DNA of 64,000 nt from Rhabditoides inermis (GCA_963966185.1 CAWZYM010000423.1:702760-766759); one strand, 5' to 3'. Counted from the first letter of the stretch, positions 34,001 through 46,279 are shown. Numbers and translations: made by a program. The notes: a model not told the origin generated them from the letters alone.

Positions 34001-37000
34001 TTATACTTGCAATATCAATGATTCAGGTACTTGGCCGCCTCGGAACCCAGTGTAGAGACCATATCATAAACAGCCCATTTGCAGGAGACGAAAAGTGAGT
34101 GTGTAGATTCTAAAACGACCGTTGGTTCGATCACAGTTCGTGTCGGGAATTGTACAGAATGAATTATACTTGCAAATTCAATGATTCAGGTACTTGGCCG
34201 CCTCGGAACCCAGTGTAGAGACCATATCATAAACAGCCCATTTGCAGGAGGCGAAAAGTGAGTGTGTAGATTCTAAAACAACCGTTGGTTCGATCACAGT
34301 TCGTGTCGGGAATCGTACAGAATGAATTATACTTGCAAATTCAATGGTTCAGGTACTTGGCCGCCTCGGAACCCAGTGTAGAGACCATATCATAAACAGC
34401 CCATTTGCAGGAGACGGAAAGTGAGTGTGTAGATTCTAAAACAACCGTTGGTTCGATCACAGTTCGTGTCGGGATTTGTACAGAATGAATTATACTTGCA
34501 AATTCAATGATTCAGGTACTTGGTCGCCTCGGAACCCAGTGTAGAGACCATTTCATAAACAGCCCATTTGCAGAAGACGAAAAGTGAGTGTGTAGATTTT
34601 GAAACAACCGTTGGTTCGATCACAGTTCGTGTCGGGAATTGTACAGAATGAGTTATACTTGCAAATTCGATGGTTCAGGTACTTGGCCGCCTCGGAACCC
34701 AGTGTAGAGACCATTTCATAAACAGCCCATTTGCAGGAGACGAAAAGTGAGTGTGTAGATTCTAAAACAACTGTTGGTTCGATCACAGTTCGTGTCGGGA
34801 ATTGTACAGAATGAATTATACTTGCAAATTCAATGATTCAGGATTCAGGTACTTGGCCGCCTCGGAACCCAGTGTAGAGACCATTACATAAACAGCCCAT
34901 TTGCAGGAGACGGAAAGTGAGTGTGTAGATTCTAAAACAACCGTTGGTTCGATCACAGTTCGTGTCGGGAATTGTACAGAATGAATTATACTTGCAAATT
35001 CAATGATTCAGGTATTTGGCCGCCTCGGAACCCAGTGTAGAGACCATATCATAAACAGCCCATTTGCAGGAGACGGAAAGTGAGTGTGTAGATTCTAAAA
35101 CAACCGTTGGTTCGATCACAGTTCGTGTCGGGATTTGTACAGAATGAATTATACTTGCAAATTCAATGATTCGGGTACTTGGCCGCCTCGGAACCCAGTG
35201 TAGAGACCATATCATAAACAGCCCATTTGCAGGAGACGAAAAGTAAGTGTGTAGATTCTAAAACAACCGTTGGTTCGATCACAGTTCGTGTCGGTAATTG
35301 TACAGACTGAATTATAATTGCAAATTCAATGATTAAGGTTTTTGGCCGCCTCGGAACCCAGTGTAGAGACCATTTCATAAACAGCCCATTTGCAGGAGAC
35401 GAAAAGTGAGTGTGTAGATTCTATAACAACCGTTGGTTCGATCACAGTTCGTGTCGGGAATTGTACAGGATGAATTATACTTGCAAATTCAATGATTCGG
35501 GTACTTGGCCGCCTCGAAACCCAGTGTAGAGACCATTTCATGAACAGCTCATTTGCAGAAGACGAAAAGTGAGTGTGTAGATTCTAAAACAACCGTTGGT
35601 TCGATCACAGTTCGTGTCGGGAATTGTACAGAATGAATTATACTTGCAAATTCAATGATTCAGGTACTTGGCCGCCTCGGAACCCAGTGTAGAGACCATA
35701 TCATAAACAGCCCATTTGCAGGAGACGAAAAGTGAGTGTGTAGATTCTAAAACAACCGTTGGTTCGATCACAGTTCGTGTCGGGAATTGTACAGAATGAA
35801 TTATAATTGCAAATTCAATGATTCAGGTACTTGGCCGCCTCGGAACCCAGTGTAGAGACCATATCATAAACAGCCCACTTGCAGGAGACGGAAAGTGAGT
35901 GTGTAGATTCTAAAACAACCGTTAGTTCGATCACAGTTCGTGTCGGGAATTGTACAGACTGAATTATACTTGCAAATTCAATGATTCAGGTACTTGGCCG
36001 CCTCGGAACCCAGTGTAGAGACCATATCATAAACAGCCCATTTGCAGGAGACGAAAAGTGAGTGTGTAAATTCTAAAACAACCGTTGGTTCGATCACAGT
36101 TCGTGTCGGGAATTGTACAGACTGAATTATAATTGCAAATTCAATGATTCAGGTACTTGGCCGCATCGGAACCCAGTGTAGAGACCATTTCATAAACAGC
36201 CCATTTGCAGGAGACGAAAAGTGAGTGTGTAGATTCTAAAACAACCGTTGGTTCGATCACAGTTCGTGTCGGGAATTGTACAGAATGAATTATACTTGCA
36301 AATTCAATGATTCAGGTACTTGGCCGCCTCGGAACCCAGTGTAGAGACCATATCATAAACAGCCCATTTGCAGGAGACGGAAAGTGAGTGTGTAGAATCT
36401 AAAACAACTGTTGGTTCGATCACAGTTCGTGTCGGGAATTGTACAGAATGAATTATACTTGCAACTTCAATGATTCAGGTACTTGGCCGCCTCGGAACCC
36501 AGTGTAGAGACCATATCATAAACAGCCCATTTGCAGGAGACGAAAAGTGAGTGTGTAAATTTTAAAACAACCGTTGGTTCGATCACAGTTCGTGTCGGGA
36601 ATTGTACAGAATGAATTATACTTGCAATATCAATGATTCAGGTACTTGGCCGCCTCGGAACCCAGTGTAGAGACCATATCATAAACAGCCCATTTGCAGG
36701 AGACGAAAAGTGAGTGTGTATATTCTAAAACGACCGTTGGTTCGATCACAGTTCGTGTCGGGAATTGTACAGAATGAATTATACTTGCAAATTCAATGAT
36801 TCAGGTACTTGGCCGCCTCGGAACCCAGTGTAGAGACCATATCATAAACAGCCCATTTGCAGGAGGCGAAAAGTGAGTGTGTAGATTCTAAAACAACCGT
36901 TGGTTCGATCACAGTTCATGTCGGGAATCGTACAGAATGAATTATACTTGCAAATTCAATGATTCAGGTACTTGGCCGCCTCGGAACCCAGTGTAGAGAC

Positions 37001-38193
37001 CATATCATAAACAGCCCATTTGCAGGAGACGAAAAGTGAGTGTGTAGATTCTAAAACAACCGTTGGTTCGATCACAGTTCGTGTCGGGAATTGTACAGAA
37101 TGGATTATAATTGCAAATTCAATGATTCAGGTACTTGGCCGCCTTGGAACCCAGTGTAGAGACCATATCATAAACAGCCCATTTGCAGGAGACGAAAAGT
37201 GAGTTTGTAGATTCTAAAACAACCGTTAGTTCGATCACAGTTCGTGTCGGGAATTGTACAGACTGAATTATACTTGCAAGATCAATGATTCAGGTACTTG
37301 GCCGTCTCGGAACCCAGTGTAGAGACCATATCATAAACAGCCCATTTGCAGGAAACGAAAAGTGAGTGTGTAGATTCTAAAACAACCGTTGGTTCGATCA
37401 CAGTTCGTGTCGGGAATTGTACAGACTGAATTATAATTGCAAATACAATGATTCAGGTACTTGGCCGCATCGGAACCCAGTGTAGAGATCATTTCATAAA
37501 CAGCCCATTTGCAGGAGACGAAAAGTGAGTGTGTAGATTCTATAACAAACCGTTGGTTCGATCACAGTTCGTGTCGGGAATTGTACAGAATGAATTATAC
37601 TTGCAAATTCAATGATTCAGGTACTTGGCCGCCTCGGAACCCAGTGTAGAGACCATTACATAAACAGCCCATTTGCAGGAGACGAAAAGTGAGTGTGTAG
37701 ATTCTAAAACAACCGTTGGTTCGATCACAGTTCGTGTCGGGAATTGTACAGAATTAATTATACTTGCAAATTCAATGATTCAGGTACTTGGCCGCCTCGG
37801 AACCCAGTGTAGAGACCATATCATAAACAGCCCATTTGCAGGAGACGAAAAGTGAGTGTGTAGATTCTAAAACAACCGTAGGTTCGATTTCAGTTCGTGT
37901 CGGGAATTGTACAGACTGAATTATAATTGCCAATTCAATGATTCAGGTACTTGGCCGCATCGGAACCCAGTGTAGAGACCATTACATAAACAGTCCAATT
38001 GCAGGAGACGAAAAGTGAGTGTGTAGATTCTAAAACAACCGTTGGTTCGGTCACAGTTCGTGTCGGAAATTGTACAGACTGAATTATAATTGCAAATTCA
38101 ATGATTCAGGTACTTGGCCGCATCGGAACCCAGTGTAGAGACCATTTCATAAACAGCCCATTTGCAGGAGACGAAAAGTGAGTGTGTAGATTC
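31075..38193. repeat. 8.1-kb segmental duplication, copy 2 (lacks one 985-bp unit)
   Basis: Second copy of the segment at 16850-24953, 7.1 kb long. At its right edge it continues with TTCTATAACAAACCG, whereas copy 1 has TTCTGAAACAACCG. Copy 1 therefore lost two monomers here, or was joined at a different point. Confidence 0.88.
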
Positions 38194-41100
38194 TATAACA
38201 AACCGTTGGTTCGATCACAGTTCGTGTCGGGAATTGTACAGAATGAATTATACTTGCAAATTCAATGATTCAGGTACTTGGCCGCCTCGGAACCCAGTGT
38301 AGAGACCATTTCATAAACAGCCCATTTGCAGAAGACGAAAAGTGAGTGTGCAGATTCTAAAACAACCGTTGGTTCGATCACAGTTCGTGTCGGGAATTGT
38401 ACAGAATGAATTATACTTGCAAATTCAATGATTCAGGTACTTGGTCGCCTCGGAACCCAGTGTAGAGACCATTTCATAAACAGCCCATTTGCAGAAGACG
38501 AAAAGTGAGTGTGTAGATTCTGAAACAACCGTTGGTTCGATCACAGTTCGTGTCGGGAATTGTACAGAATGAGTTATACTTGCAAATTCGATGGTTCAGG
38601 TACTTGGCCGCCTCGGAACCCAGTGTAGAGACCATTTCATAAACAGCCCATTTGCAGGAGACGAAAAGTGAGTGTGTAGATTCTAAAACAACTGTTGGTT
38701 CGATCACAGTTCGTGTCGGGAATTGTACAGAATGAATTATACTTGCAAATTCAATGATTCAGGATTCAGGTACTTGGCCGCCTCGGAACCCAGTGTAGAG
38801 ACCATTTCATAAACAGCCCATTTGCAGGAGACGAAAAGTGAGTGTGTAGATTCTAAAACAACCGTTGGTTCGATCACAGTTCGTGTCGGGAATTGTACAG
38901 AATGAATTATAATTGCAAATTCAATGATTCAGGTACTTGGCCGCCTCGAAACCCAGTGTAGAGACCATATCATAAACAGCCCACTTGCAGGAGACGGAAA
39001 GTGAGTGTGTAGATTCTAAAACAACCGTTAGTTCGATCACAGTTCGTGTCGGGAATTGTACAGACTGAATTATACTTGCAAATTCAATGATTCAGGTACT
39101 TGGCCGCCTCGGAACCCAGTGTAGAGACCATATCATAAACAGCCCATTTGCAGGAGACGAAAAGTGAGTGTGTAAATTCTAAAACAACCGTTGGTTCGAT
39201 CACAGTTCGTGTCGGGAATTGTACAGACTGAATTATAATTGCAAATTCAATGATTCAGGTACTTGGCCGCATCGGAACCCAGTGTAGAGACCATTTCATA
39301 AACAGCCCATTTGCAGGAGACGAAAAGTGAGTGTGTAGATTCTAAAACAACCGTTGGTTCGATCACAGTTCGTGTCGGGAATTGTACAGAATGAATTATA
39401 CTTGCAAATTCAATGATTCAGGTACTTGGCCGCCTCGGAACCCAGTGTAGAGACCATATCATAAACAGCCCATTTGCAGGAGACGGAAAGTGAGTGTGTA
39501 GAATCTAAAACAACTGTTGGTTCGATCACAGTTCGTGTCGGGAATTGTACAGAATGAATTATACTTGCAACTTCAATGATTCAGGTACTTGGCCGCCTCG
39601 GAACCCAGTGTAGAGACCATATCATAAACAGCCCATTTGCAGGAGACGAAAAGTGAGTGTGTAAATTTTAAAACAACCGTTGGTTCGATCACAGTTCGTG
39701 TCGGGAATTGTACAGAATGAATTATACTTGCAATATCAATGATTCAGGTACTTGGCCGCCTCGGAACCCAGTGTAGAGACCATATCATAAACAGCCCATT
39801 TGCAGGAGACGAAAAGTGAGTGTGTATATTCTAAAACGACCGTTGGTTCGATCACAGTTCGTGTCGGGAATTGTACAGAATGAATTATACTTGCAAATTC
39901 AATGATTCAGGTACTTGGCCGCCTCGGAACCCAGTGTAGAGACCATATCATAAACAGCCCATTTGCAGGAGGCGAAAAGTGAGTGTGTAGATTCTAAAAC
40001 AACCGTTGGTTCGATCACAGTTCATGTCGGGAATCGTACAGAATGAATTATACTTGCAAATTCAATGATTCAGGTACTTGGCCGCCTCGGAACCCAGTGT
40101 AGAGACCATATCATAAACAGCCCATTTGCAGGAGACGAAAAGTGAGTGTGTAGATTCTAAAACAACCGTTGGTTCGATCACAGTTCGTGTCGGGAATTGT
40201 ACAGAATGGATTATAATTGCAAATTCAATGATTCAGGTACTTGGCCGCCTTGGAACCCAGTGTAGAGACCATATCATAAACAGCCCATTTGCAGGAGACG
40301 AAAAGTGAGTTTGTAGATTCTAAAACAACCGTTAGTTCGATCACAGTTCGTGTCGGGAATTGTACAGACTGAATTATACTTGCAAGATCAATGATTCAGG
40401 TACTTGGCCGTCTCGGAACCCAGTGTAGAGACCATATCATAAACAGCCCATTTGCAGGAAACGAAAAGTGAGTGTGTAGATTCTAAAACAACCGTTGGTT
40501 CGATCACAGTTCGTGTCGGGAATTGTACAGACTGAATTATAATTGCAAATACAATGATTCAGGTACTTGGCCGCATCGGAACCCAGTGTAGAGATCATTT
40601 CATAAACAGCCCATTTGCAGGAGACGAAAAGTGAGTGTGTAGATTCTATAACAAACCGTTGGTTCGATCACAGTTCGTGTCGGGAATTGTACAGAATGAA
40701 TTATACTTGCAAATTCAATGATTCAGGTACTTGGCCGCCTCGGAACCCAGTGTAGAGACCATTACATAAACAGCCCATTTGCAGGAGACGAAAAGTGAGT
40801 GTGTAGATTCTAAAACAACCGTTGGTTCGATCACAGTTCGTGTCGGGAATTGTACAGAATTAATTATACTTGCAAATTCAATGATTCAGGTACTTGGCCG
40901 CCTCGGAACCCAGTGTAGAGACCATATCATAAACAGCCCATTTGCAGGAGACGAAAAGTGAGTGTGTAGATTCTAAAACAACCGTAGGTTCGATTTCAGT
41001 TCGTGTCGGGAATTGTACAGACTGAATTATAATTGCCAATTCAATGATTCAGGTACTTGGCCGCATCGGAACCCAGTGTAGAGACCATTACATAAACAGT

Positions 41101-41913
41101 CCAATTGCAGGAGACGAAAAGTGAGTGTGTAGATTCTAAAACAACCGTTGGTTCGGTCACAGTTCGTGTCGGAAATTGTACAGACTGAATTATAATTGCA
41201 AATTCAATGATTCAGGTACTTGGCCGCATCGGAACCCAGTGTAGAGACCATTTCATAAACAGCCCATTTGCAGGAGACGAAAAGTGAGTGTGTAGATTCT
41301 ATAACAAACCGTTGGTTCGATCACAGTTCGTGTCGGGAATTGTACAGAATGAATTATACTTGCAAATTCAATGATTCAGGTACTTGGCCGCCTCGGAACC
41401 CAGTGTAGAGACCATTTCATAAACAGCCCATTTGCAGAAGACGAAAAGTGAGTGTGCAGATTCTAAAACAACCGTTGGTTCGATCACAGTTCGTGTCGGG
41501 AATTGTACAGAATGAATTATACTTGCAAATTCAATGATTCAGGTACTTGGTCGCCTCGGAACCCAGTGTAGAGACCATTTCATAAACAGCCCATTTGCAG
41601 AAGACGAAAAGTGAGTGTGTAGATTCTGAAACAACCGTTGGTTCGATCACAGTTCGTGTCGGGAATTGTACAGAATGAGTTATACTTGCAAATTCGATGG
41701 TTCAGGTACTTGGCCGCCTCGGAACCCAGTGTAGAGACCATTTCATAAACAGCCCATTTGCAGGAGACGAAAAGTGAGTGTGTAGATTCTAAAACAACTG
41801 TTGGTTCGATCACAGTTCGTGTCGGGAATTGTACAGAATGAATTATACTTGCAAATTCAATGATTCAGGATTCAGGTACTTGGCCGCCTCGGAACCCAGT
41901 GTAGAGACCATTA
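35710..41913. repeat. 3106-bp (19-monomer) tandem duplication
   Basis: About 35710-38807 and 38816-41913 are adjacent near-identical copies. The period is explained exactly by 18 x 163 + 170 + 2, the extra 2 coming from two monomers with AACAAACCG. The copies contain the same succession of rare monomers, including TTGCAAGATC, GGCCGTCTCGG and AACAGTCCAATTG. Confidence 0.88.
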
Positions 41914-43582
41914 CATAAACAGCCCATTTGCAGGAGACGGAAAGTGAGTGTGTAGATTCTAAAACAACCGTTGGTTCGATCACAGTTCGTGTCGGGAATT
42001 GTACAGAATGAATTATACTTGCAAATTCAATGATTCAGGTACTTGGCCGCCTCGGAACCCAGTGTAGAGACCATATCATAAACAGCCCATTTGCAGAAGA
42101 CGGACAGTGATAGTGTAGATTCTAAAACAACCGTTGGTTCGATCACAGTTCGTGTCGGGAATTGTACAGAATGAATTATACTTGCAAATTCAATGATTCG
42201 GGTACTTGGCCGCCTCGGAACCCAGTGTAGAGACAATATCATAAACAGCCCATTTGCAGGAGACGAAAAGTAAGTGTGTAGATTCTAAAACAACCGTTGG
42301 TTCGATCACAGTTCGTGTCGGTAATTGTACAGACTGAATTATAATTGCAAATTCAATGATTCAGGTTTTTGGCCGCCTCGGAACCCAGTGTAGAGACCAT
42401 TTCATAAACAGCCCATTTGCAGGAGACGAAAAGTGAGTGTGTAGATTCTATAACAACCGTTGGTTCGATCACAGTTCGTGTCGGGAATTGTACAGGATGA
42501 ATTATACTTGCAAATTCAATGATTCGGGTACTTGGCCGCCTCGGAACCCAGTGTAGAGACCATTTCATGAACAGCTCATTTGCAGAAGACGAAAAGTGAG
42601 TGTGTAGATTCTAAAACAACCGTTGGTTCGATCACAGTTCGTGTCGGGAATTGTACAGAATGAATTATACTTGCAAATTCAATGATTCAGGTACTTGGCC
42701 GCCTCGGAACCCAGTGTAGAGACCATATCATAAACAGCCCATTTGCAGGAGACGAAAAGTGAGTGTGTAGATTCTAAAACAACCGTTGGTTCGATCACAG
42801 TTCGTGTCGGGAATTGTACAGACTGAATTATACTTGCAAATTCAATGATTCAGGTACTTGGCCGCCTCGGAACCCAGTGTAGAGACCATATCATAAACAG
42901 CCCATTTGCAGGAAACGAAAAGTGAGTGTGTAGATTCTAAAACAACCGTTGGTTCGATCACAGTTCGTGTCGGGAATTGTACAGACTGAATTATAATTGC
43001 AAATACAATGATTCAGGTACTTGGCCGCATCGGAACCCAGTGTAGAGATCATTTCATAAACAGCCCATTTGCAGGAGACGAAAAGTGAGTGTGTAGATTC
43101 TATAACAAACCGTTGGTTCGATCACAGTTCGTGTCGGGAATTGTACAGAATGAATTATACTTGCAAATTCAATGATTCAGGTACTTGGCCGCCTCGGAAC
43201 CCAGTGTAGAGACCATTACATAAACAGCCCATTTGCAGGAGACGAAAAGTGAGTGTGTAGATTCTAAAACAACCGTTGGTTCGATCACAGTTCGTGTCGG
43301 GAATTGTACAGAATGAATTATACTTGCAAATTCAATGATTCAGGTACTTGGCCGCCTCGGAACCCAGTGTAGAGACCATATCATAAACAGCCCATTTGCA
43401 GGAGACGAAAAGTGAGTGTGTAGATTCTAAAACAACCGTAGGTTCGATTTCAGTTCGTGTCGGGAATTGTACAGACTGAATTATAATTGCCAATTCAATG
43501 ATTCAGGTACTTGGCCGCATCGGAACCCAGTGTAGAGACCATTACATAAACAGTCCAATTGCAGGAGACGAAAAGTGAGTGT

Positions 43583-43586
43583 GTAG
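43583..43586. repeat. target-site duplication GTAG, left
   Basis: Last four satellite bases before the LTR element, repeated at 45819-45822. Uninterrupted relatives of this monomer, such as the one around 41129-41132, contain GTAG once followed by ATTCTAAAAC. This shows the pre-insertion state. Confidence 0.9.
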
Positions 43587-43811
43587 TGCAATACGATGGT
43601 TAGTCGTATCCTTCGTCCACAGTGACAACACGGGCCAGAAGATGTTTATTGGCAGTCACAACATGCGCGTGGTGTTGCGCGCTATACACTGATGAGAGAG
43701 CGCGGCTGCGCAGCAGCCGCCCCCCTCTATTACATCGATTGGGGTCATACACATGGCCAGAGGGGCCGTGAATAGAGTGCATTGATGCATACGCTAATCC
43801 GGACCATCGCA
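43587..43811 (-). repeat. 3' LTR (outer)
   Basis: 225 bp, starting TGCAATACGATGG and ending CCATCGCA on the + strand, so TGCGATGG...GTATTGCA in element orientation. By my reading identical to the other outer LTR at 45594-45818. An AATAAA polyadenylation signal lies on the minus strand at 43645-43650. A GC palindrome (GGCTGCGCAGCAGCC) sits near the middle. Confidence 0.88.
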
Positions 43812-43823
43812 TCCCACCCCTCT
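43812..43823 (-). other. polypurine tract
   Basis: AGAGGGGTGGGA on the minus strand, abutting the 3' LTR: 11 of 12 purines, in the position where plus-strand DNA synthesis is primed in LTR elements. The same sequence lies beside the middle LTR at 44829-44840. Confidence 0.75.
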
Positions 43824-44587
43824 AACATGATCTCGCCCTCGAGATCTAAGCATTGCACAACACTACAATATGACTATCCAAGATACAGGTACAATGAGCG
43901 GAGTATTCATGAACCTAACGGACTGAGCAATAGTATACAACTGACGACGACTACAAGACAGTGTAGTAACTAACTGGCTCACCGCGACCTGTCCCCGTCT
44001 ACTCTCCTATCTAGGGGGACGGTGCTCGCACGGCTTCGCTCCTTGGCGATCCCTCCGGTCGGTACCAGGGGTGATGTGGCGAGGGCTCCTTGGCTCGGCT
44101 CGTCTCTGCATCAATATAGCTCGGCGGCAATGGGACTGGGGTCGTATCACTCGGAATATAGTCAAGTGTGGCAGGGAAAAGGGACTCGGCACGCGTGATG
44201 GGAACACTCACGCGGCTACTCTGGGTGGTTCAAGTCCAGAATACGGGGGATATAGAAATAGGGAGTTGGTCAGTGGAATGAAATAACTCGAATATAGTAT
44301 AGTAGACTGCAGGCCAATTTTATAGACTGCGTCCGGCGTTATACGTTGTTGTCGAGATGACCACCCCTGATCATCCGACCAGATAGTACAACGAATAACC
44401 ACAGCACAATAAGTTGTCGAGAGGCAGAAATCGACCAGGTGGGACTCACAGTGCTGCTCCGTTTGTCTCCGGAGGAGTGTAGATGGTGGCTCCGGGCGGA
44501 CGGATTGCGGGTGTAGCGGTACCCGAGATCTTTTCCAAATTACAGCGACGTTGAACAGATGGAATACAGTTCAGACGACGTGAATTT

Positions 44588-44604
44588 GGCAGGTAGAACT
44601 TCCA
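44588..44604 (-). other. putative primer-binding site, inner unit
   Basis: On the minus strand TGGAAGTTCTACCTGCC follows the middle LTR with no gap. TGG pairs with a tRNA 3' CCA. The sequence differs at four positions from the outer unit's site (TGGAGCTTCCACCTACC), so the two units may have used different primers, or one has decayed. The tRNA was not identified. Confidence 0.55.
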
Positions 44605-44828
44605 TGCAATACGATGGTTAGTCGTATCCTTCGTCCACAGTGACAACACGGGCCAGAAGATCTTTATTGGCAGTCACAACATGCGCGTGGTGTTGCGCGC
44701 TATACACTGATGAGAGAGCGAGGCTGCGCAGCAGCCGCGCTCCTCTATTGCATCGATCGCATAATTACAACTAGCCCGAGGGCAGTGAATAGAGTGCATT
44801 GATGCATACGCTAATCCGGACCATCGCA
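44605..44828 (-). repeat. middle LTR, divergent
   Basis: 224 bp with the same ends as the outer LTRs. It differs at 44662 and near 44720, and heavily over about 50 bp around 44738-44785, where the outer copies read CATCGATTGGGGTCATACAC and this one reads CATCGATCGCATAATTACAA. In element orientation the divergent block lies in the 5' part (U3-like) of the LTR. The AATAAA signal (minus strand, 44663-44668) is kept. Confidence 0.85.
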
Positions 44829-45593
44829 TCCCACCCCTCTAACATGATCTCGCCTTCGAGATCTAAGCAATGCACAACACTACAATATGACTATCCAAGA
44901 TACAGGTACAATGAAGCGGAGTATTCATGAACCTAACGGACTGAGCAATAGTGCACTACTGACGACGACTAAAAGACAGTGTACTACTAATTGACTCACC
45001 GCGACCTGTCCCCGTCTACTCTCCTATCTAGGGGGACGGTGCTCGCACGGCTTCGCTCCTTGGCGATCCCTCCGGTCGGTACCAGGGGTGATGTGGCGAG
45101 GGCTCCTTGGCTCTGCTCGTCTCTGCATCAATATAGCTCGGCGGCAATGGGACTGGGGTCGTATCACTTGGAATATAGACAAGTGTGGCAAGGAAAGGGG
45201 ACTCGGCACGCGTGATGGGAACACTCACGCGGCTACTTTTGGTGAAGTCCAGAATATGGGGGATATAGAAATAGGGAGATGGTCAGTGAAATGAAATAGT
45301 TCGAATATTGTAATATAGACTGCAGGCCAATTTTCTGGACTGCAACTGGCGTTATCCGGTGTGTCGTGGTACAGTGAATAACGACAGCACAGCAAGTTGT
45401 CGATAGCCATCGGGAGAAATCGACCAGATGGAACTCACAGTGCTGCTCCGCTTGTCTCCGGAGGAGTGTAGATGGTGGCTCCGGGCGGACGGAATGCGGG
45501 TGTAGCGGTACCCGAGATCTTTTCCAAATCACTCCGGCGTCGAACAGATGGGATACAGTTCAGACGACGGGAATTCGGTAGGTGGAAGCTCCA
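44829..45593 (-). mobile_element. internal region 2 (5' unit), non-coding
   Basis: 765 bp, homologous to internal region 1 but shorter by about 28 bp, mainly a deletion near 45365. Its largest minus-strand ORF (99 codons, 45233-45532) has no recognised domain and is not preserved in the sister unit. Confidence 0.75.
45577..45593 (-). other. putative primer-binding site
   Basis: On the minus strand TGGAGCTTCCACCTACC begins directly after the 5' LTR. This is the expected place for a tRNA-complementary site in an LTR element. I could not name the tRNA. Confidence 0.6.
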
Positions 45594-45818
45594 TGCAATA
45601 CGATGGTTAGTCGTATCCTTCGTCCACAGTGACAACACGGGCCAGAAGATGTTTATTGGCAGTCACAACATGCGCGTGGTGTTGCGCGCTATACACTGAT
45701 GAGAGAGCGCGGCTGCGCAGCAGCCGCCCCCCTCTATTACATCGATTGGGGTCATACACATGGCCAGAGGGGCCGTGAATAGAGTGCATTGATGCATACG
45801 CTAATCCGGACCATCGCA
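45594..45818 (-). repeat. 5' LTR (outer)
   Basis: 225 bp, identical by eye to the 3' outer LTR. AATAAA lies on the minus strand at 45652-45657. A TCAGT word, similar to the arthropod initiator, occurs upstream of it in element orientation (CATCAGTGTATAG). That is only weak support for a start site. Confidence 0.88.
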
Positions 45819-45822
45819 GTAG
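45819..45822. repeat. target-site duplication GTAG, right
   Basis: Right-hand copy of the GTAG duplication. The satellite continues with ATTCTAAAACAACC and the rare GGTTCGGTCACAG variant that also follows the empty site near 41150. Confidence 0.9.
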
Positions 45823-46279
45823 ATTCTAAAACAACCGTTGGTTCGGTCACAGTTCGTGTCGGAAATTGTACAGACTGAATTATAATTGCAAATTCAATGA
45901 TTCAGGTACTTGGCCGCATCGGAACCCAGTGTAGAGACCATTTCATAAACAGCCCATTTGCAGGAGACGAAAAGTGAGTGTGTAGATTCTATAACAAACC
46001 GTTGGTTCGATCACAGTTCGTGTCGGGAATTGTACAGAATGAATTATACTTGCAAATTCAATGATTCAGGTACTTGGCCGCCTCGGAACCCAGTGTAGAG
46101 ACCATTTCATAAACAGATCATTTGCAGAAGACGAAAAGTGAGTGTGCAGATTCTAAAACTACCGTTGGTTCGATCACAGTTCGTGTCGGGAATTGTACAG
46201 AATGAATTATACTTGCAAATTCAATGATTCAGGTACTTGGTCGCCTCGGAACCCAGTGTAGAGACCATTTCATAAACAG

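Larger units (their letters stand above)
10154..43586. repeat. 163-bp satellite array, central segment
   Basis: About 204 head-to-tail monomers of the same family and orientation as the left segment. It begins at monomer position 1 directly after the non-satellite block and ends at position 80 (GTAG), where the LTR element is inserted. Variant monomers include a 7-bp GATTCAG duplication (170 bp), an 8-bp duplication CATTTGCACATTTGCAGG, and 1-bp insertions in GACGAAAAAGTG or TATAACAAACCG. These mark the nested higher-order repeats listed separately. On the minus strand the monomer is open for about 70 codons in places. Since 163 is not a multiple of 3, such ORFs shift frame every unit and I read none as a gene. 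Confidence 0.97.
43812..44604 (-). mobile_element. internal region 1 (3' unit), non-coding
   Basis: 793 bp, more GC-rich than the satellite and without retroviral-type domains. The ORFs of about 60-70 codons here are not kept in frame in the sister region at 44829-45593, because the two differ by indels that are not multiples of three (for example around 44220 and 44350). This argues against coding. The first 200 bp are about 93-95% identical to the sister by eye; the part nearest the primer-binding end is more diverged. Confidence 0.75.
43587..45818 (-). mobile_element. composite non-autonomous LTR retrotransposon (LTR-int-LTR-int-LTR)
   Basis: A 2232-bp insertion in a satellite monomer, flanked by GTAG duplications. 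Three copies of a 224-225-bp sequence with TG...CA ends lie at 43587, 44605 and 45594, separated by internal regions of 793 and 765 bp. Orientation is minus: read that way, each internal region starts with TGG directly after an LTR (primer-binding-site position) and ends with the purine tract AGAGGGGTGGGA directly before the next LTR, and each LTR carries AATAAA. No gag or pol is present, so it would need enzymes from another element, as TRIM-type elements do. The outer LTRs are identical and the middle one differs. Confidence 0.85.

Noticed and set aside
10154..43586. CRISPR-like regular repetition
   Set aside because: Copies are contiguous with no unique spacers, the unit is 163 bp, and no cas-like genes are present. 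This is satellite DNA.
45233..45532. 99-codon ORF in internal region 2 and its shorter counterparts as gag remnants
   Set aside because: No zinc-knuckle or other gag motif, and the reading frame is not conserved between the two internal regions because of indels.
43587..45818. Tandem 1-kb unit as ribosomal intergenic spacer or 5S-type repeat
   Set aside because: No rRNA sequence was recognised. TG...CA ends, the 4-bp target duplication, TGG after the LTR and a purine tract before it fit an LTR element better.
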